A model generated the notes under the pieces. It did not search any database, was not told the origin of the DNA, and saw only the letters and a list, made by a program, of their open reading frames with translations. This document shows positions 42,901-54,433 of a DNA stretch of 64,000 nt, in pieces. This stretch comes from Strigamia acuminata. Lineage: Eukaryota; Arthropoda; Chilopoda; Geophilomorpha; Linotaeniidae. A program made the translations under genes and the position numbers. The DNA is taken from positions 868,001 to 932,000 of the forward strand of contig OX442314.1 in the NCBI GenBank assembly GCA_949358305.1, written 5' to 3'. How positions within the stretch are numbered: the stretch's first letter is position 1; each line of letters opens with the position of its first letter.

Positions 42901-45900
42901 TCGAGACGTCGATCGCACGATCGACGTGTGGAGATGGCGCTCGGGCGTCCGCGCGGCCACTTGTCGCGGTCATCGTTTTCCGCTGTTCGACGCTCAGTTT
43001 CCGCCCGATTCGGACGCGCGTTTCGTGTCGGTCGGAGTGAAACACGTCAAGTTTTGGCAGCTGCTGGGCGGCGAATTGAGGGGCCGTCGAGGTCGGCACG
43101 GTCAAGAGATGGATCGAGTTCCCACTATGCTGTCTCTGGCGTTCGCAAGTGTAAGTAACGGCATCGTGTATAATAGACGGTTCCACGACACCACCGCCGA
43201 TTTTTTTCTGCCAAGTTTAACCTAGTGGCAAAACACGAAATTACTGACAATTTTAATTGCCAGCCTAGAGTGAGGGTCCAGTTTTTTTGAACACGTCTAC
43301 AACTGTACATTATTGTATGATTTTTGTGCAATACATGCGATTAGGTATTACAGTATTGAGAATGAGAATAGTGACCGGTTTCCCCTGTGCAGGTCACTGC
43401 CCTGCACAACGCACGCACCTGTTGCTGCGACCCCCGACATGACTCGGAAATGGGCAACAGCAAGTGCCTGGGACAGGCGACTGACCCACTGAGTAGTTTT
43501 TTGGCAACCATCATGACTTACTTGACAGGTGTGCTGGTTTTCCCACCTACTGGTACCTGAGCATCCAATTTGTTATGTTAGTTCATAACAGATTAATTGA
43601 TTACCGTATTTTTCCGATTAAGAGTCGCTTTCGTTTTGTAGCCGGCTACTATTCGCAAAATTTCACTGAAAATTAAAATTTCACTGAAAATTAAAATTTC
43701 ACTGAAAATTAAAATTTCACTGAAAAGTAAAATTTCACTGAAAAGTGAAATTTTAATGAAAAAAGTGAAATTTTAATGAAAAAAGTGAAATTTCAATGAA
43801 AAAAGTGAAATTTTAATGAAAAAAGTGAAATTTTAATGAAAAAAGTGAAATTTTAATGAAAAAAGTGAAATTTCAATAAAAAAAAGTGAAATTTCAATGA
43901 AAAAAGTGAAATTTCAATGAAAAAAGTGAAATTTTAATGAAAAAAGTGAAATTTTAATAAAAAAAAAGTGAAGTTTTTAGGAAAAAAGTGAAGTTTTTAG
44001 GAAAAAAGTGAAATTTCAATGGAATAAAGTGAAATTTCAATGGAAAAAAGGGAAATTTCAATGGAAAAATGAAATTCCAATCAAAATATGGTAAACAATT
44101 GTAATAAGAGCCGCCCCCAATTAAGAACCGCGGCTCAAAGCGCCCGTTTTGAACAAGAGCCACGGCTCTTATTTGGTAAAATACCGTGTTTGATTTTAGA
44201 ACAAGACGACATTGACCGGAAGTTGGGAAGGTGACATTTTCGTGTGGAGCGACACCACCTTGATCCGTGTGGTGGCGCGCGCTCACTCCGGTCCGATATT
44301 TTCCCTCCACGGCTCATCGTACGACGGACTCGTCGTATCCGGAGCCAAAGAAATTGAGTAAATCGAAAACAAACCAGAGAAAAAAAAACCGCAATTTTTC
44401 TAATTCTACTTTTTGATAACTTTTAGGAACGAGAATTGCGCGTCGGTCAAGTTGTGGGACCACCAAATGAGACGCTGCAAACCGTTTCGCGTCTCTCCGA
44501 CGTCCACCGACCCGATCGTCGTCCGCAGCGTGCACCGACACGGCGTAAAATTGATCGTTTGTGTTTCGTTTCGTTTTATCTAATTTTTATTCTTTAAAAA
44601 AATGGTCAGAATAAACTGTTGGTGGGCACGGGTGCCAACTGCGTCTACGAGGTCGACGAGAACACGAACGACGTGCAAGCGGTGCACGAATCGCACGGAC
44701 CGGGCCCGATCGCGCTGTGCCTGCACCCGGACTCGAACGTGGTCGCGTCGACGAACGACGACCGCTCGCTCCGTGCCTGGCACTTGGAAACGAACGTTCG
44801 TAGTGAAAATGGGGATTTTTTAAGTAATTTTTTAAGTAATTTGCGCGTCATTTCCGGCAGAGAGTTTTGGCGAATTTGTCGTTGCCTCGCGCCGGTTTGT
44901 GCGTGGATTGGAGCGACGACGGATCGTTGCTGGCCGTTGGTTTGTCCAATGGCGAGTTGTTGGTGTTTACGTGGTCCACGCTCGAGTTTTACACCAGACG
45001 GCGCGATCGCTCGTCGCCGCTCACTACTCTCAAGTGAGTTTTGGCGTTTGTTTTGAATATAATTATGGTATTTGTTTTGTTTTGTTTTGTTTTGAATAAA
45101 TTTATTTGTTTTTGTTTTGTTTGCAGATTTAGTCCTGATTCGTCCATTTTGGCTTTGGGTTTCGCGAATGGGTTTCTCGACTTGATTCGTCTGACGGCTC
45201 CAATTTCCCGTTCGTTTTCTCTCTCGTTTTCGTCGGTTTTCTGCATGGATTTTTCGCGCGATTCTTCAGTTCTTCGAGTGAGAATTGGCACAACAATGCA
45301 CATTTTGCAATTTGGCACCGAAACAATGCATATTTTGCAATTTGGCACCTAAACAATGCATAATTTGCAATTTGGCACATAAAACAATGCATATTTTGCA
45401 ATTTTGCATCTAAAAATGCATATTTTGCATCTAAAAATGCATATTTTGCATCTAAAAATGCATATTTAGCATCTAAAAATGCACATTTTGCATCTAAAAA
45501 TGCATATTTTGCATCTAAAAATGCATATTTTGCATCTAAAAATGCATATTTTGTTTCTAAAAAAGCATTGTTGTTCCTAAAAATGCATCGCTAATCAATG
45601 CTTTTAAAAATGAATTTTAATAAGTAAAAGTGCATTTTAACATCTAAAAATGCCGTATAGCGTCTAAAGAAATGCGTTTTAACATCGAAAAGTGCTATAT
45701 TTCTTCACAAAACTACTGTTTTTAAGCATTAATTGGGCCGAATGTTTTTTTTTTCTTGCCTAACTTTAGGTGTGCGATTCGAATTGCGAGGAGTTTTTTG
45801 TGTCAATTCAATCAGGCCGACTTGTTTCATGCCCTGGTTCGGTCGAGTGGGCCACATGCACCAAGTGAGTAGCATTACACACAATCAATTCCACTCGTAA

Positions 45901-46352
45901 ACCCGTTTCTTCTTTTCTTCCTTCCTTTCTTTCTTTCGCTCCAGTCCTTTTGATCGTCAAGTGCTGGGCGTTTGGCCGCGAGATGCGACGAGTGTCGTTT
46001 GCTCGCGGGTCAATCACGGCGCGAGTTTAGTGGCCACAGGTGACCGGTCGGGCTGCATCAAATTATTTTCTTTTCCTTGCCCGAATGCCTTCGTAAGTTG
46101 CAGAATTTCTAAAAAAAAAATTATTTTTTTATTTAAAATTTTTCTTTATTTGTTTTAGGCAAAATACAACAAATTCGGATGTCATTCGCCGGACGTTAAG
46201 TGCGTCTGTTTCACGCACGACGACAGATTTCTCGTATCCAGCGGGTCGTCGGACAACTGGTAAAATAAAATCCCATCTGTTAAACCGTGTTTTTAATTCA
46301 AACAGCGTCTGTTTACAGCATTATGATCTGGCGCTGCGATTCGTCCGATTAA
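33916..46352 (+). CDS. EML5/EML6: EML5/EML6-like microtubule-associated protein, three HELP-WD40 modules, 26 exons
   Basis: Exons: 33,916-34,109; 34,170-34,314; 34,374-34,478; 34,538-34,804; 35,594-36,521; 36,579-36,743; 36,839-37,037; 37,100-37,286; 38,457-38,653; 38,724-38,824; 38,890-39,089; 39,162-39,401; 39,900-40,098; 40,163-40,264; 40,320-40,445; 41,386-41,835; 42,414-43,150; 44,200-44,357; 44,427-44,544; 44,610-44,795; 44,861-45,033; 45,127-45,277; 45,770-45,864; 45,945-46,092; 46,159-46,259; 46,319-46,352. The sum is 5,706 nt, 1,901 residues, close to human EML5/EML6. Three repeats each start with a HELP motif (FGYANDRCRNNVFY at about 10; FGYRGFDGRSNV at about 667, divergent; HGYRGHDCRNNVRY at about 1,315), then tandem WD40 blades with VKFW, VWDW and SPDG motifs. 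Acidic linkers precede modules 2 and 3. The family binds microtubules through this tandem beta-propeller unit. Exon 12 uses a GC donor (CAG|GCAAGT). Two donors (37,038, 44,796) start GTTCG and are weak. Introns 4, 8, 15, 16, 17 and 22 carry tandem arrays. Confidence 0.93.
34890..35570. repeat. Degenerate ~32-bp minisatellite in EML intron 4
   Basis: Repeats built from AAAATTTGTTCAAAATGCAT plus TTTTTACGTGT, about 20 copies with heavy divergence. The exon at 35,594 starts just after the array (acceptor TTGAAG). Confidence 0.85.
37345..38400. repeat. 21-bp minisatellite in EML intron 8
   Basis: More than 40 copies of a 21-bp unit, CACCTAAACAATGCAATTTTG, with occasional 11-bp insertions that duplicate TTTTGCAATTT. 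The 21-bp period keeps frames open on both strands (apparent ALFRCKI and NNAILHL repeats); these are not genes. Confidence 0.96.
39535..39855. mobile_element. MITE in EML intron 12, 25-bp perfect TIRs, TA duplication
   Basis: Left end starts CCGTACTGCCTCGATTTAAC and the right end is its exact inverse complement over 25 bp. TA flanks both sides (39,533-39,534 and 39,856-39,857), as in Tc1/mariner insertions. The 321-bp interior has about eight copies of AACGCCGG or the related ATCGCCGG/AGCGCCGG, in AT-rich surroundings. No ORF. Confidence 0.9.
40500..41370. repeat. 20-bp minisatellite in EML intron 15
   Basis: Unit GCAAAATTTTACAAGAATTT, about 15 tight copies at 40,505-40,800, grading into longer and more divergent units (CAATTTTCTGCAAATAAGTT and relatives) towards 41,370. 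Open frames across it are shadows of the period. Confidence 0.94.
41937..42400. repeat. 20-bp minisatellite in EML intron 16, highly homogeneous
   Basis: From 41,941 to 42,220 the unit CATTTTCGCAAAAATTTGTA repeats 14 times; only the first copy differs, by one base. Degenerate copies continue to about 42,390. Confidence 0.97.
43614..44186. mobile_element. MITE-like element in EML intron 17, containing a minisatellite
   Basis: Left end CCGTATTTTTCCGATTAAGA and right end (inverse) CGGTATTTTACCAAATAAGA match over about 25 bp with six differences. The left flank is TA; the right flank reads TG, so one copy of the duplication is mutated or the boundary is slightly off. The right arm repeats AAGAGCC/GGCTCTT words. 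The interior is mostly a 20-bp tandem array. Confidence 0.75.
43672..44085. repeat. 20-bp minisatellite inside the MITE at 43.6-44.2 kb
   Basis: Unit AAAAAAGTGAAATTTTAATG and variants, about 20 copies, starting as AAATTTCACTGAAAATTA on the left and switching orientation of the A/T words near 43,740. Confidence 0.92.
45285..45660. repeat. 21-bp minisatellite in EML intron 22
   Basis: Unit CATCTAAAAATGCATATTTTG, about a dozen clear copies plus degenerate ones at both ends. The left copies resemble the intron 8 unit (TTTTGCAATTTGGCACC). Confidence 0.92.
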
Positions 46353-46586
46353 ATTCATCGCATCAAACATTTTATTCTTATAAATCATGTTAAAATTATG
46401 TACAATTTTTACATGAAAAACAAAAATATATATATTAAATAATTAAATTTAATATAATTTTTTTTGAATTGAGGTACGGTATATCTGTTATTTCTTCTTG
46501 ACTATGACCGTTCGACATCACCATCGTCAAGAATCGGTGTGGGTTAGCATGCTGTTGAATCGAGTATTGAAATAGCAAACCGAACT
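46353..46586. other. EML 3' flank
   Basis: AT-rich sequence with a TATATATA run near 46,427. No perfect AATAAA was placed with confidence. Confidence 0.4.
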
Positions 46587-46762
46587 GGCAAACCGAACTG
46601 TATCTTTATGGTGACTGGTGTGGATTTTCTGGGTTTTCATCTGTCAGACCAAGGTATTACCCCTTTGCCAAGCAAGGTCGAGGCGATAACAGCAGCGCCG
46701 TCGCTGATGAACGTGCACGAGTTAAGGGCCTTCCTCGGCTTGGTGACATTCTATGCTATTAT
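46587..46762 (+). pseudogene. Fragment of a gypsy-type reverse transcriptase
   Basis: One + strand frame reads VDFLGFHLSDQGITPLPSKV, then EAI...AAPSLMN, then HELRAFLGLVTFY. This is the RT connection segment of Ty3/gypsy polymerases (compare AFLGYKVGVNGLSIDPKKV in the intact element). It is cut off abruptly at both ends with no YLDD or RNase H nearby, so it is a small relic of a different gypsy lineage. Confidence 0.8.
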
Positions 46763-47600
46763 TACCTAACATGGCGACGACACTTACTATTATTGAGTTG
46801 GTATAGATGCTTAGCCAAGTTGATTTGATTATGTAGGGTTGGAACTCAGTCATCTGTTATTTCACGACGGATACAGTGAAGTTTTATGTTAATTCGACTA
46901 TTATTATTTCAGTTAAAAATGATTAATCCCAAGGTTTTCAAAATGTAAGGAATAGTGACGAAAAAATTTTAAGTTCTTTGCCTATGTGTCCGAAAATAGT
47001 TTATACACTCAAGTGTTTTATTTAGCAACTCCCGCACCACAAAGAAATTAAGAAAAAAAATAAAATGAGTTCAAAATTGTGCAAAACACAACAACTACCA
47101 TCACTTCAATGGACTTTAAACTTCCACAAAGATGCATTAGGTGCTAATCCTTGACAAAGGAGCTCAATGTGAAGAGAATGCAATTGCAGAATGACAATAA
47201 CAAAAAGCGTCCTAAGAATTCCCTAATTGGAGCTAACCTATCTGAGAGTGTAAACTATCTGCCCAGAGAATTTACTCATTCTATTTGCCAGAACAGTGAT
47301 ACAAAGGAAATGATCAGGTAATAGCGCAGCCAATTATAAAAAATGCCAGAAAATAAGTTCATCTTTGCAAGAAACATATCTTGGTAGAGTGCTCTAAAGT
47401 AATAGGAGGCTTCTTTTCTCTTTCCTTTCTTCTCCAAATACTTTTTTAATTTTATTTTATCGAATTGAACTTCTTAGGTTCTATAGTGTAAGAATATGTC
47501 ATTCAATAAAATCCCCATTGGAACAATACACTGTAAAAACCCCAAAGATGAAATTATTTAAAGACAAGAAAGATGATCAATTGCTATGCTTCTATAAATT
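46763..47600. other. Non-coding interval
   Basis: No gene is supported between the RT fragment and the polyadenylation signal (minus strand AATAAA near 47,605) of the giant secreted protein. Confidence 0.5.
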
Positions 47601-47647
47601 ATTTTATTTCAGTCTGAGGGATGTACAGATATTTTAAAACATTGCAA

Positions 47648-50600
47648 TTAAAATTCTCTAAACCTTTGAGAGGTACTACTATGAGCTTTGTTACATTTGC
47701 AAGTGTCGTAGGCACCTTCCTTCTTGAATTTGTAATACAGTTCGTGTCCTTGGGGATGATGGTGTCTGCGGGTGTGATGTCGTGGCCGTTCAAAATTTCC
47801 AACTTCCAGTCTTCCAGAATGTTTGGCATAATTTCTATTTTCATCACCATAATTTCTTGTAATGCTGTGAAATAGACGTCTGTAATCAAGTCTCCTTCTG
47901 TACTCTGGTCTCAAAACGATTCTTGGTTCAAAAACTAGCTTAGGTCTCAGTCTATAATCGGGTTCATCACTCGGTTCTTCAGTTGGTTCTTCAACATCCG
48001 TTTCTTTGTATTCTGGGAACGAACGGACTTTTGTACCAGCTAGAAGTTTACTAAAATCCAGTAAAGTAGAGCTGGCTTTAATGATGACAGGAATTTCCAG
48101 GGTTCCATCTTTTTCCTTGTTTTCATTGAAAGTCAAATCTCGATAAGTAGCAAAGAGAACGAGCAATTGAAGTTCTTCAGGTGTCAGTTGGAAAGTTCTT
48201 GGCTTGTCATTGTGAGTAGTTACTTCCACTTCGTAAGCACCTTCATCATGCTTTATCACAATGTTAACAAGCTTGGAAAATCGGACTTTTTTGACAAAAT
48301 CAAAAAATTCAGGCTTAATATGCGAGAAAACTAGATGTAAGCTATCTTTCCTGATAACCATAATCAGAGTATTGTCCTCATCTACGTAATAGTGATAAGG
48401 GAATTCCGGTCTACTGAACAAAGCCACAATCAACTGAGTAATAATAGGTGAAAGATTATCCGCTATCAGCTTATTCGGTCCATTTGACATTACAAAGTCG
48501 ATTCCATTATCTAGGTTTCGGGTAAACATAAGTTCCACATCAGGGCTATGTCGTGCTATGTGCGAAAACTTCAAGAAGCCTGGACGCATATTTCTAAAAA
48601 CCAAATTTGGTCTGTGTGCAGTAATTTCTACAGTAGCTTTGCCATCCCTTTCATCCAAAATTCTCGTATGTAATTTAGGCTGAGAAAGCAGAATACTTGC
48701 TAATTGAACGGTGGTAGGCGACTGATGAGGAAACTTTTTGCCATTGAGATCAAAGGTGTAAGAATCAGGCTTTGTCGAATGCGGCTTTTTCTTATCCAAC
48801 ACAATGGAAAATTTATCCTTGGGAGTTGGTTTCTGCTTGGTCAGAAAGTTTAATACTTCTGGGCTTACATTGTGCAAAATGTTGTGAGAAACTCTTTTCG
48901 GTGCAGTTACAATTAAATGTCCATCTTCGTCAACGGCCTACTTTAGAGGAAGACTTGGTTCAGTGTACAAGCGAACGAGAAAGTTAAGGAATAAGGGTTT
49001 GATATTGTCCTCAGAGAGTGGCTTTGAGGGGTCATTAAGGTCATCAAACACAACCTTGTAGGTGTTTGGTTTGCTACCTGGTGAAACAATGACAGAGTTG
49101 AGTTTTGGGTTTCTGAAGTCCCGAATCAACAACAGATCTTTCGGAGTAATTGGCACGTCAAATGTTGGTACGTCATCTCTGGATGGTCTGACTGTTAACT
49201 TTCCATCAGGTTGTGGTTGGACGCGATACTCCGTGGTTGGTGCATTAAACAATTCCACGATTAATTGAACAATCTTGGGTTCTAGATGTTTAAAATGTTT
49301 AATTGGTTTGTTTTGCTCTTGGAATATTACGTCATAGTGGTCTGGAATCTCAGAACTGGTCACGACCACTTCAAGATTTGGATGAGAGCGATGTTTGTCA
49401 ACAAATTTAAGCAAATCTTTGGATACATTTGGAACTATTAACTCTTTTGGTCGAACTGGAATAGTCAGGACATGTCTTCCATCTCTACCAGTATAAATAT
49501 GGAATGGAAGTTTTGGTTCAGTGAGTAACTTAGTGGCAAGGTTAACAATATTAGGAGCGACACGAGGATATGACTCTCTGTCTGGACCATGACCAACTAC
49601 AACCGTGGGTCGATTTTTTCTGTCACGCTTAATAGTGACATCTGTGTGCGGATGTCGTTTAATGTGATGGATCAAATCCACATCTTCTTTGTTAACCACA
49701 GCTGTCGTAGTTTTAGGCAGGTCTTCGGGCACATTACCATAGATTTGATTGTCACTTGTTGGCTTCAATTGTATGTTTCTGTGAGGATTTCTATACAATT
49801 TTATAACAACTGGCAATACTCTTTTTGGAATATTTGGATAGACATGCTCTTTTTTACCATCTTTGACAACGACAGTGAATGCTCCATCTTTTTGTGGTTT
49901 GATATTAAGCTTAACATCCTTTGGAGAATGGAGAAGTTTTATCAATTCCAGAACATCCGGTGTTATTTGCACATTATCTTCTTTGACATTTGATTTTGGC
50001 ACCGTGATGTAAAAGTTACCTTTCGGGGTTGGTTTAACAGTGAACGGAACATCTGGATGACTCTTCAAATCTATGATCAAGTCTAATGTCTCTTGGTTGA
50101 CATGAGGATAAGTCTTTGGCTTCTTATGTGGTTCTTTGGTTTCGATATCGAAGGTGTGGTCTGGTCCTGGCTTGACATTGATTTCTGTATCTGGATTTTG
50201 TTTAATATCTCTAATGATATCTAGAACGTCAGGCTTCACTTCATATCGATGGCTGTTGCTACTTGGTTCAGTTGGAACAAATTCGATTGTGTCACCTTTG
50301 CCTGGTTTGATTTCATATTCTACAGCAGGTTCACTGTACAATTTAGTGATAACTGGAATTAATTCTGGACTAATATGCTTGTACTCTTTTTTTGGTTTTT
50401 TACCATTTTGTACAACGACGGTAAAAGTTCCTGGTTTTTCTGGTATGATTGAAACTTTTGGTTGTGGTTTTTGTTTGATATTCTTTAATAAGTCAATGAT
50501 CTCTGGAGTTAGTTTTGTATGAACAGGTTGCGATTGGTGTTTTGGTACGACCAATTTAATCTTTCCACGCTTGTCTGAGTCTGACTTCACTCTGAATTGT

Positions 50601-53600
50601 ACGTGTGGAGTTGTTTTCAGCTTGTTAATCAAATTCAAGACATTTGGATGCACATGCTTCAAGGTGTGAGGTTTGCTTCCATCTTTCGGTTTGATTGTTA
50701 CTGTAAAAGTACCTTCATTGTCTGGCTCAATTTCAATCTCAGTATCTGGTTGATGTCTTACAATTTCCAAAGGTTTCAGATAATCGATATTTATATCAAT
50801 ATTTTCAACATCTGGTTTTTTCTTATTTGGAACATTAATGTTTACCTTCTTCGGATCATCTGAAGGGGTAATTTCAAAAGGCAAATCCTTTTGATTCCTA
50901 ATAGTAATTAACTTATTCAGTAATTCAGGAGTAATATCTGGATAGGTTTTGATATCTTGACCATCACTGACAGTAATTTTGAAATTTGGACCATCTGGAG
51001 CAATGGAAATGGATAACTGAGGAGCTGATTTGATTGTCTGGACAAGTGCCAATTGATTTTTTGGTATTGCAATAATGGGATCAGTTGAAGTCTTTCCAGG
51101 TGAAATTACATGAATAACATCCTTGGGCTTATGTTCTTTTCTGTGTGGTTCTTTATGTCCAGGTTCCTCATGGTGTGGTTCTTTATGTCCAGGTTTTTCT
51201 TTGACAATGTGAATTGGCAATTTTGGATTTTTGGTTATTTTTATCAGAAACTTGATAGCTTCAGGGGATTGGTCTTTCAACTTCTTTGGTTTTCCATTAA
51301 TGAAGACAATAATGTTCAATTTTCCTTTTTTAGAAGGTTCCACCTTGTACTTGATGTTTGACTTTGGATTCTTTTTTATCTCTTTGATCAAATCAGTGAA
51401 CTCAAGGTCTACTGTTATCGGAGTGTTTGTCTCTTCGTCCGTCACAACAAAAGTTGGTTCTTCATGTTTAGGTTCTTCTTTGACAATGTGAATCGGCAAT
51501 TTTGGATTTTTTGTTACTTTTATCAGAAACTTGATAGCTTCAGGGGATTGGTCGTTCAACTTTCTTGGTTTTCCATTAATGTAGACAATAATGTTGGATT
51601 TTCCATTTTTTGAAGGTTCCACCTTGTACTTGATGTTTGACTTTGGATTCTTTTTTATCTCTTTGATCAAATCAGTGAACTCAATGTCTACTTCGATTGA
51701 TGTGTTTGTTTCATCGTCCGACACAATAAAAGTTGTTTGATCTTGTTCTGGTTCCTTATGTTTAGGTTTTTCTTTGGTGACATGAATTGGCATTTTTGGA
51801 TTTTTCGTTACTTTTATCAGAAACGTGATAGCTTCAGGAGATTGGTCTTTCAGCTCTTTTGGTTTCCCATCAATGAAGACAATAATATTGAATTTCCCAT
51901 TTTTGGAAGGTTCAACCTTGAACTTGAAGTTTGACGTCGGATTCTTCTTGATTTCTTCAATCAAATCAGTGAACTCGATGTCTACTTTAATTGGTGTTTG
52001 TGTTTCTTCATCCGACAGAATAAAAGTTGTTTGGCCATTATGCTTGACGGTTTTTGGAATCTTTTGCGATTTAAGAAATTGAACAATAATGTTTAAGAAT
52101 TTAGCCGGTAATGGATATTTTTTTGTTTTGCCATTGTGAGTGATGACAAGCTCCAAACCATTTTTCCCAGTGCCAATTCTCAAGTTATATGATGGATCAC
52201 TTTTAGCCTTCATTATAAATTCTAAAAATTTATCAGAATCTACGGTCCCAACATTGAGGTCGTCAGGTTGCTCTTCAAGAGTAATCGTAAATTGTCCATT
52301 AGCTGCTGGTGAGAGCTTAAATTGCAAATCAGGATTCTTAATTAGTTTAACAAAAACAAAAAGCAAATTTGGATCAATGTGCTTGTATGTTTTAGATCCT
52401 TTCGTCCCTTCATGGATGGTTAACTCATATTTGCCATCAGTTCCTGGTTGAATTTGAATTCTATTTTCTGGATGTTTTCGTACTTGTTTCAGCAATGTCA
52501 AAAACAGTGGTTTTACTGTAAATGTTGTTTGCGCTGCAGTATTGTCAGGAATAAACAAATAAGACTTATCTCCTGATTTGCCTAAAATTTCATACGGCAA
52601 TGAGGGATTCTTAACCAATCGAATAAAAGCATCACCAATTTTAGCTGGCACATCTGAATAGATTTTCTTTTTCCCATTTGAGTCGTCAGTCACAGTTATT
52701 GTGTACGTATCACCTGATGTTGCTATCTGAATTGAATAGCCTCCTTTCCTTATTTTTTCAACGACCTCTAAGAATTCGGGTTTCACCGTAATAATATTTG
52801 ATGGTTTTGGCGGTTCAGGAGAAACAGCAATTTTTACGTTGGAACCTTTTTTTCCTACTTCCGTAATTTGCAAAGTTGGATTCTTGAGTAATTTAACAAA
52901 CAAAGATAAAATGTCTCTAGGTATTTTCTTGTAGGTTTTTGTTCCTTTGTCAGTCGTTAAAGGTACTGTCAACAAGCCATCGTCTTCTGGCTGATATTTG
53001 ATTTTAACTGCTTTAGTTGATTTCCGGACTTGCCTGATCAGTTCAACGAATTGTGGTTTAACGATGTAGTACTCGATCCCTTTTCCAATTGTCCCCGTAT
53101 TGAGGTCGTCAGGTTGATCCACAACAGTCACAGTAAATTCTCCATTAGCAACTGGCGAGACTTTATATTGCAAATTAGGATTTTTAATAAGTTCGACAAA
53201 AGAGAAAAGTAGGTTTGGGTCTATGTGCTTGTACGTTTTGGACTGTTTCTTTCCATCTTCAACGGTCAACTCATATTTACCATCGGTTCCGGGTTGAATT
53301 CTTATATGATTGCTCGGATGATTTCGCACCTGTTTTAGCAATGTCAAAAACAGCGATTTAACTGTTATTTTTGTTTGCTTTCCACTGTAGTTTGGAATAA
53401 ACAATACATCTTCGTCTCCTGATTTGCCTATAACTTGGTACTGTAATGAAGGATCTTTGAGCAATCGAATAAAAGCTTCGCCGGTATTTGCCGGTAAATC
53501 AGCATATGTTTCTTTTTTTCCGCTTGACTTATTAGTCACAGCTATTGTGTACTTGTTGCCTTTAGTTGATATTTGAATTGAATAACCTCCTTTTCTTATT

Positions 53601-54378
53601 CTATTGACTGCATCCAAAAGTTGGGGTTTTATTTTAAAAATATTTGTTGGTTTTGGTGGTTCAGGAGAAACAGCAATTTTAACTTTTGACCCAACTTTTC
53701 CTACTTCTTTGATTTGCAATCTTGGATTTTTAAGTAATTTGGCAAACAAGTCAAACGTGGCTTTTGATATTTTGTCATATGTTTTTGTTCCTTTGTCAGT
53801 GGTTACTGTCAGTTTGTAGAGGCCATCTTGATGTCTTTGAGCATGGACCTTAACCGCTTTAGTTGAGGCTCTAACTTCTTGAAACAGTTGAACAAACTGC
53901 AGATCAACAGTGAAATATTCAACACTTTGACTGGAAGATGATCCACTAGAAGAAGATCCACCAGAAGATGATCCACCAGAAGATGATCCACTCGAAGAAG
54001 ATCCACTGGAAGAAGATCCACTCCAAGACGTTCCACCAGAAGACTTTCCACCAGAAGACGATGAAGTGGAATATGTTCGACTATGAGTTGTGGTTGTTGA
54101 AGGAATTCGATGCTGTACATGGCCTACTACATGGTGCAAAGCCTTATTTACATCATTGAAATGTTTTGGAATCAAGTTGTACGATGATATCAATCCAATA
54201 ACTGAAATAAATGTATGAATCATGATTTATAATTATTTCAAAGTATTTTTCTACTAAGGTTAGAGTGACTACAACGTCAAACAACAAGTTTTCTCTGTTC
54301 CAAACTGAAAAATTTACCTGAAAGCTGCAAGACCACGAACAGCCAAGTATATCTCTCTCTTTGGAGAAACATCTTCAT
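47648..54378 (-). CDS. Giant secreted tandem-repeat protein with one in-frame TAG
   Basis: Exon 1 (54,378-54,318) encodes a signal peptide (WLFVVLQLSVIGLISS across the junction). Donor CAG|GTAAAT and acceptor TTTCAG at 54,202 lead to one huge exon, 54,201-47,648. In all there are 2,205 codons including TAG at codon 1,775 (48,940-48,938) and the final stop. After the signal peptide comes a Ser/Gly-rich linker, then dozens of degenerate 60-75-residue units with the pattern 'I.V.PE.L.LI..I...P...I.I.P..DG.F.VTV.DGKK.K.Y.HI.PELL', Lys- and Pro-rich with few cysteines. The C terminus is Arg/His-rich. No known family is recognised; the layout suits an extracellular matrix, glue or cuticle-like polymer. 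The 20 codons after the TAG continue the repeat pattern, so the TAG looks like a nonsense change, a readthrough site or a sequence error, not the natural end. Confidence 0.85.
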
Positions 54379-54423
54379 TCGTCTAATCGACTGAAGACTG
54401 AAGTTTCAATGTTTGATTGCGAG

Positions 54424-54431
54424 CTTATATA
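54424..54431 (-). promoter_or_regulatory. TATA box of the giant secreted-protein gene
   Basis: On the minus strand CTATATAAGC lies about 50 bp before the start codon, so the 5' UTR is only about 20 nt. Confidence 0.75.
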
Positions 54432-54433
54432 GT

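Noticed and set aside
48890-48940. A short intron removing the TAG in the secreted repeat protein
   Set aside because: A GT (GTAGGC) and an AG exist about 50 nt apart, but the sequence between them reads as normal repeat codons and lacks a pyrimidine tract, so an intron is less likely than a true in-frame stop.
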